Part shown: piece after piece, positions 1-8,531 of the stretch
How positions within the stretch are numbered: position 1 is the stretch's first letter
Layout of the letters: each line of letters begins with the position of its first letter
Assembly: GCA_035345875.1 (NCBI GenBank)
Contig: DAORDH010000020.1
Location: 1-64,000, forward strand
Source: UBA2033 sp035345875
Lineage (GTDB): Bacteria; Spirochaetota; Leptospiria; Leptospirales; Leptospiraceae
Length of the DNA stretch: 64,000 bases
Reading direction: 5' to 3'
Program-made: the position numbers and the translations under genes
The notes under the pieces: generated by a model
What the model was told of the DNA's origin: nothing
Databases searched by the model: none
What the model saw: only the letters and a program-made list of their open reading frames with translations

Positions 1-107
1 ATTTATTTTTAAAGGCTGACTTTTAATTCTTTAACATTTCGCAACAGACTGATAAAATAAAAGATACGAATTTAAGAATTGTTTTGCCTGTAAAAGAATC
101 CTATTGA

Positions 108-227
108 CTCAGAAACCTAATTGCTCATCACTATGATTCCGTTGATATCCCTACTATATCTGAGATTATTAAATTTGATATTCCTGATTTAAGGGAAAAA
201 TTAATAAAGCTTGTAAATGAAAACTAA
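108..227 (+). pseudogene. HepT-like (DUF86) ribonuclease toxin, C-terminal relic
   Basis: Forty codons are open from just after an in-frame TGA at 105-107 to a TAA. The reading begins LRNLIAHHYDSVDIPT and ends KLVNEN. RNLIAHHYDSVD matches the RX4-6H signature and flanks of HepT/DUF86 RNases of the HepT-MntA type. The usual N-terminal two thirds (about 80-100 residues) are absent or frameshifted and I see no start codon, so this is a decayed fragment. It abuts a DUF433-like relic. The assignment rests on motif recognition only. Confidence 0.6.
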
Positions 228-324
228 AAAAGAACTTCTAAATAGAATTTCTATAAATCCCAATATATGTTTCGGAAAACTTTGGATTATGCAACAAAAT
301 GGCATTCGAGAATACCAAGAATAG
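217..324 (+). pseudogene. DUF433-like antitoxin, N-terminal relic
   Basis: This 35-codon reading starts with an ATG that overlaps the end of the HepT relic and reads RISINPNICFGKLWI before a TAG. DUF433 proteins usually start with a pattern like RIxINPxICxGKPxIRGTRI, so the first half fits well. The sequence then loses similarity and stops, where intact members run to about 75 residues. It is most likely a truncated copy. DUF433 proteins are often paired with toxins such as PIN-domain proteins, which fits the toxin-like relic beside it. Confidence 0.45.
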
Positions 325-369
325 TAAATTGCATTCATTGGAATAAAAATTTAATACTATGCATAACGG

Positions 370-417
370 TTGCACCCTTCGCAACAGAATCCAAGACTAC
401 CGTAGGAATGGGTGCAA
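370..417 (-). terminator. Possible stem-loop after the transketolase gene
   Basis: Eight-base perfect arms (TTGCACCC at 370-377, GGGTGCAA at 410-417) flank a 32-base loop just beyond the transketolase stop on the minus strand. The loop is long and there is no strong T-run, so a terminator role is only possible. Confidence 0.25.
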
Positions 418-428
418 ATGCTATAATC

Positions 429-1244
429 TCAAGTCTTCGCCAATTCTTCCAATGCTTGTTTTGCTTGGTCTGCGTTAGGCGGAGTTCCGTGCCATTCTGG
501 TTTGTTTTCCATAAAAGAAACACCTTTTCCTAAAATGGTTCTAAATACGATGAGAGTAGGAGAACCTTTGTGGGACTGTGCTTTTTCAAAAGAAGAAAGA
601 ATTTCATCTAGGTTGTGACCATCTGCTTCTAAAACATTCCAGCCGAAGGTGCGAAACTTTTGAGGAAGAGGTTCGAGACGCATAACGTCTTCTGTGTTTC
701 CATCGATCTGGATGAAATTACGATCCATAAATGCAATTAGATTGTCTAGTTTGTAGTGAACAGCTGACTGTGCTGCTTCCCAAGTCATTCCCTCTCCACA
801 TTCACCATCGGAAATACAAGCATAGACTCGATTTGTTTTCTTTTGGTGACGAAGTCCGAGAGCAATTCCAGTTGCAATGGAAAGACCTTGTCCGAGAGAA
901 CCACTGGATGTTTCAAGACCATCTAAGTAGGTAATAGAAGGATGACCTTGTAATCTACTTTTGATATTTCTGAAAGTTGCAAGTTCTGCTACAGGAAAAT
1001 AACCACTGAGAGCCATTGCCGCATAACGCACAGCGCAAACATGTCCATTGGATAAAATGAGTCTATCTCTTTCTTCCCAGTTTGGATTTTTAGGATCGTG
1101 TTTTAAAATTTTAAAATATAAAGCAGAGTAAATATCTGCAAGTCCAAGTGGACCGCCAGGATGACCTGATTTTGCGGCAGTCACCATTTTGATTACTTCT
1201 TCTCTGATTTCTCTTGCTTTGGTTTTTAACTCATTTGTTTGCAT
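429..1244 (-). CDS. Transketolase, N-terminal subunit
   Basis: A 271-residue thiamine-diphosphate-binding half of a split transketolase (pentose phosphate pathway, two-carbon ketol transfer, cytoplasm). Visible landmarks are GHPGGPLG, SNGHVCAVRYAAMA, GSLGQGLSIATGIALGL and the cofactor/metal loop SDGECGEGMTWEA. The length fits the N-terminal half of split enzymes; the C-terminal half, with the pyrimidine-binding domain, would be a separate protein. I chose the ATG at 1244, with AAGGA eight bases upstream, over a longer reading that would overlap the previous gene. It begins one base after that gene's stop, so the two are probably co-translated. No C-terminal partner follows; degraded toxin-antitoxin relics lie there instead. 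Confidence 0.9.
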   Translation of the reverse strand: MQTNELKTKAREIREEVIKMVTAAKSGHPGGPLGLADIYSALYFKILKHDPKNPNWEERDRLILSNGHVCAVRYAAMALSGYFPVAELATFRNIKSRLQGHPSITYLDGLETSSGSLGQGLSIATGIALGLRHQKKTNRVYACISDGECGEGMTWEAAQSAVHYKLDNLIAFMDRNFIQIDGNTEDVMRLEPLPQKFRTFGWNVLEADGHNLDEILSSFEKAQSHKGSPTLIVFRTILGKGVSFMENKPEWHGTPPNADQAKQALEELAKT

Positions 1245-1245
1245 G

Positions 1246-1641
1246 TTAATTCCTTGTTTCAAAAATAAAAAGTCCTGATATAAATACGATAGTGTATAGA
1301 GGTAAAAAAATAAAATGAATCTTTTTGTGTAACTTGGCATTCTTTGTGATTCCAGTGTATCCCATAAGTAGCATCAAAATTAAACTAAGGAAAGCAAAGG
1401 CTCTGTGGATATTTACAATCGTAATAGGCACACTTGGAAAAATTCCAGCTGCCTCAATTCCATTGATTAAATATTTATGGATTAATAAAAATACTGCAGT
1501 CGCGAGGTTAAATAAAATACCAAGTAAATTGATTCTTTTATGAAGAGTATTGTTTGATCTTCTAAAATAATATCCAATATAAAAACAGAGAATAGAAAGA
1601 GTCATTCCTGCATTGATTAGATATAGGTTCATGTATGCCAT
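1246..1641 (-). CDS. Small four-helix membrane protein, DUF420-like
   Basis: A 131-residue protein with four hydrophobic segments (about residues 5-25, 37-58, 72-95 and 105-127) separated by histidine-bearing loops (LHKRINLL, IHRAFAF, LHKKIHF). The spacing and the ending LPLYTIVFISGLFIFE resemble DUF420, a membrane family near haem-copper oxidase genes in other bacteria, but no oxidase genes are nearby. The start could be the ATG at 1641 or the one at 1632. It lies 45 bases after murJ and one base before the transketolase gene. The function is unknown. Confidence 0.75.
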   Translation of the reverse strand: MAYMNLYLINAGMTLSILCFYIGYYFRRSNNTLHKRINLLGILFNLATAVFLLIHKYLINGIEAAGIFPSVPITIVNIHRAFAFLSLILMLLMGYTGITKNAKLHKKIHFIFLPLYTIVFISGLFIFETRN

Positions 1642-1686
1642 GAAATCAGATCAATTCCTAGTTTCAAATAGATTATCATGGCAATC

Positions 1687-3300
1687 CTATTTTCTTTTTA
1701 GTTTTCCAAGGATCTTTCCAAAGATAAGATCAAATTCATGTAGCTTTGCAATTTTTGAAAAAGAAAAATAGAGCACAATAGCGGGAAGAATTCCAACCAC
1801 TGCCTTGAGTCGCGCTATATTTTCATGAGCTAAATTCATTTCTTGTATAAATGAAAAACTTTCTAAATGTAAAAAATTCTCTGTAAAGATTAGCCAAAGA
1901 GTTAAAGCCGTTAGTGGAATTAGAATTTTTAAAAGACGAAAAAGAATTTCTTTTTCTGGAATTCTAATTTCATGCTTTCTCATTTTGAAAAAAAGAAAGG
2001 AAAAAGTAATGTGTGCTGCAATAGTAGAAGAAAGAGCAAGCCCTGCATGCTTTAAAAAATTCATTAAGATTAAATTGAGACCAATGTTAATACTAAACGA
2101 AATCATATTCACTTGCAGAGGAGTTTTTGTATCTTTAAATGCATAATAGGAAGAAGTTAAAATCTTATTCATGCTAAAGACTGGTATGGCAAGAGAATAG
2201 AACTGAAGTGCTTGAATGGTAGAAAGAGTTGCTTTACTATCCCACTTTCCACCATAAAAAATAGCATCTACAATTGTCTCTCCCATAAACACAAATCCAA
2301 ACGCCGCTGGAAGCGTTAGGTAGAGCGCAAAACAAAGAGTTTCTGCCAGTTCACTTGGGATAGCGGCTTTTTTATCTTCTTTGAGGCTCGCGAGAAGTCC
2401 TGGTAGAGTAGTGGTGGCAAGTGCTACTCCAATAATTCCTGTTGGGAGTTGAATGAGTCTTTGGGAATAGTCAAGACTCACAACGGCTCCAAGACCTGGG
2501 TTTTGATTTTGGATGTAATTGGCTAAGAAGATATCAACCAAAAGACTGATTTGATAGAATCCACCTCCGATCACAGCTGGAATCATGAGAGTAATAATTT
2601 TTTTAATCGCGGGATGTTTCCAGTTAAAATTGATCTTGGGAAATAGATTTAGTTTTTTTACATAGTAGGCTTGAACGGCTAATTGTAAGAAACCGCCAGT
2701 CACAATTCCAAAAGATAGAACTTTAACTCTCTCCAAAGTGTCTTCGTAAAATCGAAAGACTACAAGAAATACAAAGAGGTAACTTAAATTTAAAATAATT
2801 GGAGAAAGAGAAGGAACAAAAAATTTCTGTTTAGAGTTTGAAATGGCAATGTAAATAGAAGATAGACTTGCTGTGAAGATTAATATAAAAAGTATAAGCG
2901 ATAATTCTATTACTAAATCAGAATATTCTTTTGTTCCTCCAACGAGTAACGGAAGTAAATAAGGAGCAAATAAAACAAATACCCCTACAAACACCAAAAG
3001 CATAAAACAAAGAAATGAAAGAACGGCTCCTGACATGAGAGAGGCTTCTTCTTCGCTTACCTTACTTGCATCTGAATACAAAGGCATAAAAGACTGAGAG
3101 AGGGTTCCTTCCGCAAGTAGATTTCGATACATATTAGGAAGACGATAGGCGACTGAAAAGGCAGAGGCTACGAAACCTGTTCCAAAACTAATCGCCATAT
3201 AATGATCGCGGATAAGACCGAGTATTCGAGACAGAAAGGTATAAAAAGATAATGCGATACTTTTACTTGCTGAGCTAGATGTTTTTTTTTCTACTTCCAC
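1687..3300 (-). CDS. murJ: Lipid II flippase MurJ (MviN)
   Basis: A polytopic membrane protein of the MOP superfamily that moves the peptidoglycan precursor lipid II across the inner membrane. The first helix carries SRILGLIRDHYMA, followed by FRLPN-like AYRLPNMYRNLLAEGTLSQ, both typical of MurJ; about 14 membrane segments follow. The GTG at 3300 gives 537 residues and a ten-base overlap with the glycosylase gene upstream. A TTG at 3360 would add 20 polar residues and a 70-base overlap; neither has a convincing ribosome site, so the start is uncertain. The gene sits in a minus-strand operon with ppc and the glycosylase. Confidence 0.93.
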   Translation of the reverse strand: MEVEKKTSSSASKSIALSFYTFLSRILGLIRDHYMAISFGTGFVASAFSVAYRLPNMYRNLLAEGTLSQSFMPLYSDASKVSEEEASLMSGAVLSFLCFMLLVFVGVFVLFAPYLLPLLVGGTKEYSDLVIELSLILFILIFTASLSSIYIAISNSKQKFFVPSLSPIILNLSYLFVFLVVFRFYEDTLERVKVLSFGIVTGGFLQLAVQAYYVKKLNLFPKINFNWKHPAIKKIITLMIPAVIGGGFYQISLLVDIFLANYIQNQNPGLGAVVSLDYSQRLIQLPTGIIGVALATTTLPGLLASLKEDKKAAIPSELAETLCFALYLTLPAAFGFVFMGETIVDAIFYGGKWDSKATLSTIQALQFYSLAIPVFSMNKILTSSYYAFKDTKTPLQVNMISFSINIGLNLILMNFLKHAGLALSSTIAAHITFSFLFFKMRKHEIRIPEKEILFRLLKILIPLTALTLWLIFTENFLHLESFSFIQEMNLAHENIARLKAVVGILPAIVLYFSFSKIAKLHEFDLIFGKILGKLKRK

Positions 3301-3917
3301 TTGATTTTTACTTTTGGTTCCCAATTTAGTTTTTCCATTACTTTCAGTAAGTCCGACCAAACATCCTGTTGGACTTTGCTGTTTTCTCCCCCATTTCGAA
3401 TTACATAACTTGGATGATAGGTAGGCATGACAGGAATTCCTTTATACTCTGCCCATTTCCCTCTGAGTTTAGTAATACCTTCTTGTGTGTTCAAAAGAAA
3501 TTTAGTAGAAGGATTTCCGAGAGTGACGATGACTTTTGGTTGGATGATTTCTATTTGCTTCAATAGATAAGGACTACAAGCAGCTACTTCTTCTGGATCG
3601 GGTGCTCTGTCCTTTTCCATCTTTAAGTCTTCCGTAGGTCTACATTTTGCGATATTCGCTATATATACACTTGATCTAGGAACTCCCATCGCTTTTTCAA
3701 TGAGCCGAGTCAGTAACTCTCCCGCTTTTCCTACAAAGGGTCTTCCGGTGATATCTTCCTGTTTACCGGGACCCTCTCCAATAAAAAGTAATTCAGCTTC
3801 TGGGTTGCCTTCTCCAAAAACTACTTTGGTGCGGGTTGTGGATAACTTGCATTTGACGCAAGCTTCTGTAATTTTTTTAAGTTCTTCTAATTTTTCTGCT
3901 TTCAATGATTCAACCAT
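3291..3917 (-). CDS. Type-4 uracil-DNA glycosylase (iron-sulfur)
   Basis: A 208-residue family-4 uracil-DNA glycosylase, which removes uracil from DNA to start base excision repair. Four cysteines suited to hold a 4Fe-4S cluster are visible (C20, C23, C92, C114). The active-site stretch begins GEGPG at residue 47 and continues to GRPFVGKAG, and the second motif HPSY starts at H168. The length is normal. Its ATG shares one base with the ppc stop (TAATG), so it is probably translated by coupling. The C-terminus runs into the start region of murJ. Confidence 0.93.
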   Translation of the reverse strand: MVESLKAEKLEELKKITEACVKCKLSTTRTKVVFGEGNPEAELLFIGEGPGKQEDITGRPFVGKAGELLTRLIEKAMGVPRSSVYIANIAKCRPTEDLKMEKDRAPDPEEVAACSPYLLKQIEIIQPKVIVTLGNPSTKFLLNTQEGITKLRGKWAEYKGIPVMPTYHPSYVIRNGGENSKVQQDVWSDLLKVMEKLNWEPKVKIKWK

Positions 3918-6661
3918 TATCCGGTTGTTCTGAGACCACTTGCAATTGCATTAATAGAGAGAAGCAATTCAATGAGTAGCTTTTCGGCAGAGCCGGAATT
4001 TTGATCCTGTAAGTTTTGTCTCCATTGTTTGAGAAGGTTAATCTGCATCAAGTGTAAACTCTTTAGTCCAGAACTTCTAAAAGCAAGAGTCCTAAACATT
4101 CTAGGTCTTCTATCTTCTACTTTAGATTCAAATAATAGAGAAAGCATTTCTTTGGTTCTGTCATATTCATTTACAATTTGTGTTAAATATTTATCTCGAA
4201 CCTGATCATCATCCACAAGATGACCATAAAATTGCATAATCTCTTTGTCTGCATTGTAAATATTGGTTTCTACATTCATCATTAGATAGCGGAAGAAAGG
4301 CCAGCTTACAATTTGCTTTTTTAGAAATTGAAATACATCTGGTTGATGGATTTGAATATCACTCAGTGCAGTTCCTACACCAAACCAACCTGGTAGAAAG
4401 AATCTAGATTGATTCCAGCTAAACACCCATGGGATCGCTCTTAGATCTTTTAAAGATCTTTTCCCTGTTCTTCTGGCAGGTCTAGAACCAATACGACTAT
4501 TTTCTAACGCGTCAATTGGAGTTGCTTGGCTATAAAAAATCATGAAGCCTTCAGAGCGAACTAAGTTTTCGTAGGCTCGACGACTTTTTTCAGCAAGACT
4601 ATGAACAACTTTTTCTTGCTCTTCTGTAATCTTTCCAATTTTTTTATGGGACTGGCTAACACCTGTTACCCCCGCAACGAGAAGTTCTAGATTATAGGTT
4701 GCGTTGATTAGATTTGCAAATTGTTGCGCAATGCTTTCTCCTTGAATGGTGGATCGAATTTGACCAGTGAGAGTCCCTTCGGGAAGTGCATCTAGAAAAT
4801 GATTTGTCTTTCCGCCTCCGCGGCTAATGGTTCCCCCTCTGCCGTGAAAGAATTTTATTTTAACACCATGTCGCCTACCGACCTCATCTAGTTCCAATTG
4901 TGCTTTGTGTAAATACCATTGACTTGCTATAATTCCACCGTCTTTATTACTATCACTGTAGCCTAACATGACTTGTTGGGTTGGAATTCCATCTGGAAAG
5001 GATTGATAGGCAAGACTTACACGAGTCATTGGATGAGCCAAAAATGAATCCATAATCGTTGCACAATTTTCCAAATCTTCAATTGTCTCAAAGAGTGGAA
5101 CAACTGGCAATAAACAAACAAGCCCTTCTGTTGTATTCATTACAAGTCCCGCTTCCCTTGCAAATAGATAGACCACAAGCAAATCGGAAACTTTACGGGT
5201 CATGCTTACGATTAACGCACCGATTCCATGTCTTCCATATTTTTTCACATATTCAGAAATCACTAAATAACAATCTCTGACTGCTTGTGCTTCTCCTTCG
5301 AGTGGCATCCCGGGAGCAAGAAAGGGTCTTGCGGATTCTAATTCCTCATTTAAAAAATGAAGTCTTTCGAATTCATTCCAGTCTGCAAAGTAAATGTTTT
5401 TACTTCCAGAGGCTTTCATTAAACCAGATAGTGCTTTATCATGAAACTCACTGTTTTGTCTAATATCTAAAGCCGCGAGGTGAAATCCAAAACTTTGTAT
5501 GAGTCTTTCTAAGGTAAAAACATCGTATTCTACAATTCTAAATGCATCTACTTCTAATAGAGAATCTCTGAGTATTGAAATATCTTTTAGTAGATCAAAA
5601 TGGTTTTTGTAACTATATTCTTTTTCTTCTACAGATGGAAATGGAATTCTTGCTATTAATATGTTTACAAATTGTCTCCAAGGTTCATTTGGGTTACGGC
5701 TAATACATCTTTGCCCCACATCTCCCATTTGCTCTACCCAATCTTCAATAAATTGATTGAGTCTTCTTGGAATGCTATGAAGGTTAGCCGAAAGACTCAA
5801 TTTGGCTGTGAGGTCTGTGAGTCTTTTATGAATGATATTTAATGCGGTTTGTCTTAGTTCGTGAAGTGTTTCCTTTGTAACTTCTGCTGTAACTAAAGGA
5901 TGCCCATCTCTATCTCCTCCAACCCAATTCCCAAAACTAATTTTGGGAAGTTTCTCGATTCGATTGATAAGAGTTGGATCGAAATGATTTGCAAGCCAAG
6001 CTTGTTTTAATTTTTTATCTTGTAAAGCAATTGCATGAGGAAAAACATTTTCTAGGTAGTGGATAATATTTTTTCTTTCTGAATTGATGTCTGGTTTTTG
6101 CAAATAGATTTCACCAGTTCGCCAAAGTCGCTCTAGACAAAGTTTGATTTCATTTCTCAAATTTTCTTTTTCAGCAGGGGTCCACATTGAGTTTTCTAAT
6201 TTTACTAAAAGTAGATAGAGTTCTCTGTGTTGATTTAATACAGTCGCTCTTTTGGCTTCTGTGGGATGAGCGGTTAACACTGGTTCAACGTGGATTTCTG
6301 CAAGAGATTTGGAAATGGCAGTGCTATCAAATCCTAAGTTTTTGAGTTTTCGGATATTTTGTCCCCACGATCCAACAATTTGATCGATACCTTTTTCGAT
6401 TTCAATGGATCTTCTAAATTGAGTAGCCGCATTTTCTTCTACCATGTTTAAAATTTGAAAGGAAATAGATAAAGCCTGCGAGGCTCGGAGCGGAAAATTT
6501 GAATCTATTTTTTCGAAATAATGGGGAGTTCTATCTCCATCTACCCAAGGAAGATTTTTTGCAATTTCATCTTCTTTTAACTCGATTAGAACTTCTTTAA
6601 AGCAATTCATTAAAAAAATTAAATCATTCTTAACCTTACTAGATTGATTTTCCTCTGCCAT
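3917..6661 (-). CDS. ppc: Phosphoenolpyruvate carboxylase
   Basis: A full-length, 914-residue enzyme that adds bicarbonate to phosphoenolpyruvate to make oxaloacetate, refilling the TCA cycle. The catalytic histidine is H132 in LTAHPTEAKR. Other signatures are GGDRDGHPLV, MLGYSDSNKDGG, FHGRGGTISRGGG and GSRPARR. The C-terminus is GLRTTG, close to the usual QNTG ending. The ATG at 6661 is preceded by the purine-rich AGAGAGAAG. It is the first gene of a five-gene minus-strand run and is preceded by a 547-base region, so the operon promoter probably lies there. Confidence 0.97.
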   Translation of the reverse strand: MAEENQSSKVKNDLIFLMNCFKEVLIELKEDEIAKNLPWVDGDRTPHYFEKIDSNFPLRASQALSISFQILNMVEENAATQFRRSIEIEKGIDQIVGSWGQNIRKLKNLGFDSTAISKSLAEIHVEPVLTAHPTEAKRATVLNQHRELYLLLVKLENSMWTPAEKENLRNEIKLCLERLWRTGEIYLQKPDINSERKNIIHYLENVFPHAIALQDKKLKQAWLANHFDPTLINRIEKLPKISFGNWVGGDRDGHPLVTAEVTKETLHELRQTALNIIHKRLTDLTAKLSLSANLHSIPRRLNQFIEDWVEQMGDVGQRCISRNPNEPWRQFVNILIARIPFPSVEEKEYSYKNHFDLLKDISILRDSLLEVDAFRIVEYDVFTLERLIQSFGFHLAALDIRQNSEFHDKALSGLMKASGSKNIYFADWNEFERLHFLNEELESARPFLAPGMPLEGEAQAVRDCYLVISEYVKKYGRHGIGALIVSMTRKVSDLLVVYLFAREAGLVMNTTEGLVCLLPVVPLFETIEDLENCATIMDSFLAHPMTRVSLAYQSFPDGIPTQQVMLGYSDSNKDGGIIASQWYLHKAQLELDEVGRRHGVKIKFFHGRGGTISRGGGKTNHFLDALPEGTLTGQIRSTIQGESIAQQFANLINATYNLELLVAGVTGVSQSHKKIGKITEEQEKVVHSLAEKSRRAYENLVRSEGFMIFYSQATPIDALENSRIGSRPARRTGKRSLKDLRAIPWVFSWNQSRFFLPGWFGVGTALSDIQIHQPDVFQFLKKQIVSWPFFRYLMMNVETNIYNADKEIMQFYGHLVDDDQVRDKYLTQIVNEYDRTKEMLSLLFESKVEDRRPRMFRTLAFRSSGLKSLHLMQINLLKQWRQNLQDQNSGSAEKLLIELLLSINAIASGLRTTG

Positions 6662-6769
6662 GGCTTCTCTCTACTTTTAAATTGATTTACTTTTCAATTA
6701 CCTAAAATACTGATTTTTGTAAATTAGATAATCTCAAAGATAAAATAACTAAATGACTGATCTGACTCA

Positions 6770-7087
6770 AAATTAAAAGTTTTAGGGAAGAGGATGGCTT
6801 TAAGAATATTAGAGAATCCTAATGAAATAATAAAATCAATACCCTGCCATAACTTGGCTCTCGTAGGCTCAAAAAGGGAGGAATACAAGCCCAATGTTTT
6901 TTCTCATTCGCTCTAATTAAGTCCAATCCCATTTTCAATTCCAAGTAGAAAACGGTTAGGTTCAATAAAGCTCATTTATTGCTCTTGTTCAGAATGACTC
7001 TTTAAGTTGAGGACTGATTCACCTTCTATTTTTATAAGTCTTAGATTGAAAAAAGAATATTGTAAGCACTTCAGGTGAGTTACTTAA
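6770..7087 (+). repeat. Dispersed repeat family, copy A
   Basis: The core shares long matches with copies at 19342-19636 and 13809-14027 (reverse strand), including AATATTAGAGAAT, AATAAAATCAATA and a CAAGCCC...CATTTTCAATT stretch. The right end, at about 7073-7087, reads AGGTGAGTTACTTAA, almost the complement of TTAGTAACTCACCTT. The left end is too worn to place exactly. It looks like a non-autonomous mobile element. Confidence 0.5.
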
Positions 7088-7124
7088 AAAAAACTTGACA
7101 TCCTTGTAAAAAAGAAGACTTATC

Positions 7125-7142
7125 ATGGTTTAATCAAACCAT
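7125..7142 (+). promoter_or_regulatory. Operator-like dyad ahead of the EamA gene
   Basis: A perfect inverted repeat, ATGGTTT-AATC-AAACCAT, lies about 65 bases before the ATG and just after a TTGACA (7095-7100) with a weak -10 candidate around 7118-7126. The position suits a repressor site, but no regulator gene is adjacent. The role is inferred from symmetry and place only. Confidence 0.35.
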
Positions 7143-7208
7143 AGGTTTATTATTAGTTGAATTTTTCGACTGACAATTGCCGATATTTGTGGAAGGGAAG
7201 AATTATAA

Positions 7209-8309
7209 ATGGCAAAAAAGAAATCTGGAACATCCAGCAAAAATACATCTCCAAATGTAGAAGCAGTAGAGGAAACTTCATCTCTACCTGATCCGGCGGC
7301 ACCACCACCTACATCTACACCAGTAACAAGCCATCACAATCACTTGGCAAGAGGTCTTTTATTAATACTTGCTTCCTCTTTATTATTGTCTTTCCAAAAT
7401 GTGGTTACACGCGTTATCTTAAGTCCAAAGTCACTCTTTGGATTGTTTGAAGGAATCGTTTTAAATTCGAGTTTATCTAACTCACTTTTGATTCTAGTTT
7501 TACGATGTGCGATTGTTCTACCAATCATGGCTTTTATTGTGGCTCCATGGCTTCATAAAAATACATGGCAAGATATTAAGGATTTACCTAAGCCTGAAAA
7601 TAAAACAAGATTATACAGTGTTTTAAGTAGTGGTTTGTTTTTATTTTTCTCTCAGCTTTGTATGTATATTGCCCTTGGAACGATTCCAACTGGAATTGCT
7701 ACCACGATATTTTTTATTTATCCAACGATTACCATTCTTCTCATGTGGATCTTTTTTGCGGATAAACCATCTTTACCTCTAATCTTCGCAATGGTTACCA
7801 TTTATATTGGTGGATTTATGACCATTCCAATGACTGCATTCACTCCAAAAGGAGAGGGTAACTTTGTGTTAGGTGCGGCAACAGCAGCTCTATCTGGAAT
7901 TGCATTTGCTGGTTATATTATTATGATTAAAAATGCAAGAATGCATCCTGCTCCTTTTACTATTGTGAATTTTTCTATTATTCTCATTTTAGGGGGAATG
8001 ATTCTTCCATTTATGGATTACAGCATTGATTCAAGCCATATCATGGATTTGGTCTATGGAACCTTGATTTTAGCAACAACCACTCTACTCGGATATTTAT
8101 TACAAAATTTTGGTGTTCCTTTGGTTGGACCCTCTCTTGCCTCTGTGATTGGGGCGAGTGGACCGGCAGTGACTACAATCATGGCACTTGTATTGATTGA
8201 TGAGACATTGAATCTGCAACAGGTTTTAGGTGTGTTCCTTGTAACTTTGTGGGTTTTAGGAATCAGTGTTGAAAACATGAAAAAGGCACCAGTTCCGCAA
8301 AAAAAATAA
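7209..8309 (+). CDS. EamA-family (DMT) membrane transporter
   Basis: A 366-residue inner-membrane protein with about ten hydrophobic helices in two EamA repeats, as in drug/metabolite exporters. The first 45 residues are an unusual soluble, Ser/Thr/Pro-rich and lysine-rich tail (MAKKKSGTSSKN...). The second repeat ends with a stretch around VLIDETLNLQQVLGVFLV, matching the usual GE-x-L ending of the family. GGAAGGGAAGAATTATAA before the ATG supplies the ribosome site. The substrate cannot be told from the sequence. It is probably transcribed alone. Confidence 0.88.
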   Translation: MAKKKSGTSSKNTSPNVEAVEETSSLPDPAAPPPTSTPVTSHHNHLARGLLLILASSLLLSFQNVVTRVILSPKSLFGLFEGIVLNSSLSNSLLILVLRCAIVLPIMAFIVAPWLHKNTWQDIKDLPKPENKTRLYSVLSSGLFLFFSQLCMYIALGTIPTGIATTIFFIYPTITILLMWIFFADKPSLPLIFAMVTIYIGGFMTIPMTAFTPKGEGNFVLGAATAALSGIAFAGYIIMIKNARMHPAPFTIVNFSIILILGGMILPFMDYSIDSSHIMDLVYGTLILATTTLLGYLLQNFGVPLVGPSLASVIGASGPAVTTIMALVLIDETLNLQQVLGVFLVTLWVLGISVENMKKAPVPQKK

Positions 8310-8368
8310 ATCCAGTATTGGTTAAAACCATCCGCCTTGGCTCTGCGGCTGTTTGTTTAAAAAAAAAT

Positions 8369-8450
8369 TACAAGATTTTCACAGATAAACACTGATAAAA
8401 GATTAAAATTTTTAAATAAATCAGTGTCTATTCGTGTTAATCCATGCCGA
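8369..8450. repeat. Intergenic CACAGATAAACACTGAT-type repeat
   Basis: The sequence contains CACAGATAAACACTGATAA and, inverted, ATCAGTGTCTATTCGTGTTAAT. This kind of degenerate intergenic repeat, with a CAC-x-GAT beat, recurs in this window at 11129, 16721, 42758 and 54478. It lies in a 200-base gap and no coding sense is seen. Confidence 0.45.
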
Positions 8451-8531
8451 AAAGCCCTTATCTTAATGACAATAGGGGTGGCTGTCCGATAATTAATTTA
8501 ACGTTAATTTTTGAGTTATTTGGGAATAGAG

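Larger units (their letters stand above)
6662..7208. other. 547-base divergent intergenic region
   Basis: No credible gene is seen. The stretch holds repeat element A (about 6770-7087) and, to its right, a promoter-like TTGACA at 7095 with a dyad at 7125-7142 ahead of the EamA gene. A 40-codon reading at about 6792 belongs to the repeat and is not conserved as an open frame in the other copies. Confidence 0.6.

Noticed and set aside
1..107. Possible N-terminal part of the HepT gene
   Set aside because: No frame joins on; in-frame stops and no known motif.
6792..6914. Short reading MALRILENPNEIIKSI and its relative at 19386 as a possible conserved small protein
   Set aside because: The third copy (reverse of 13809-14027) has stops in this frame; likeness is at DNA level, so it is a repeat, not a peptide.
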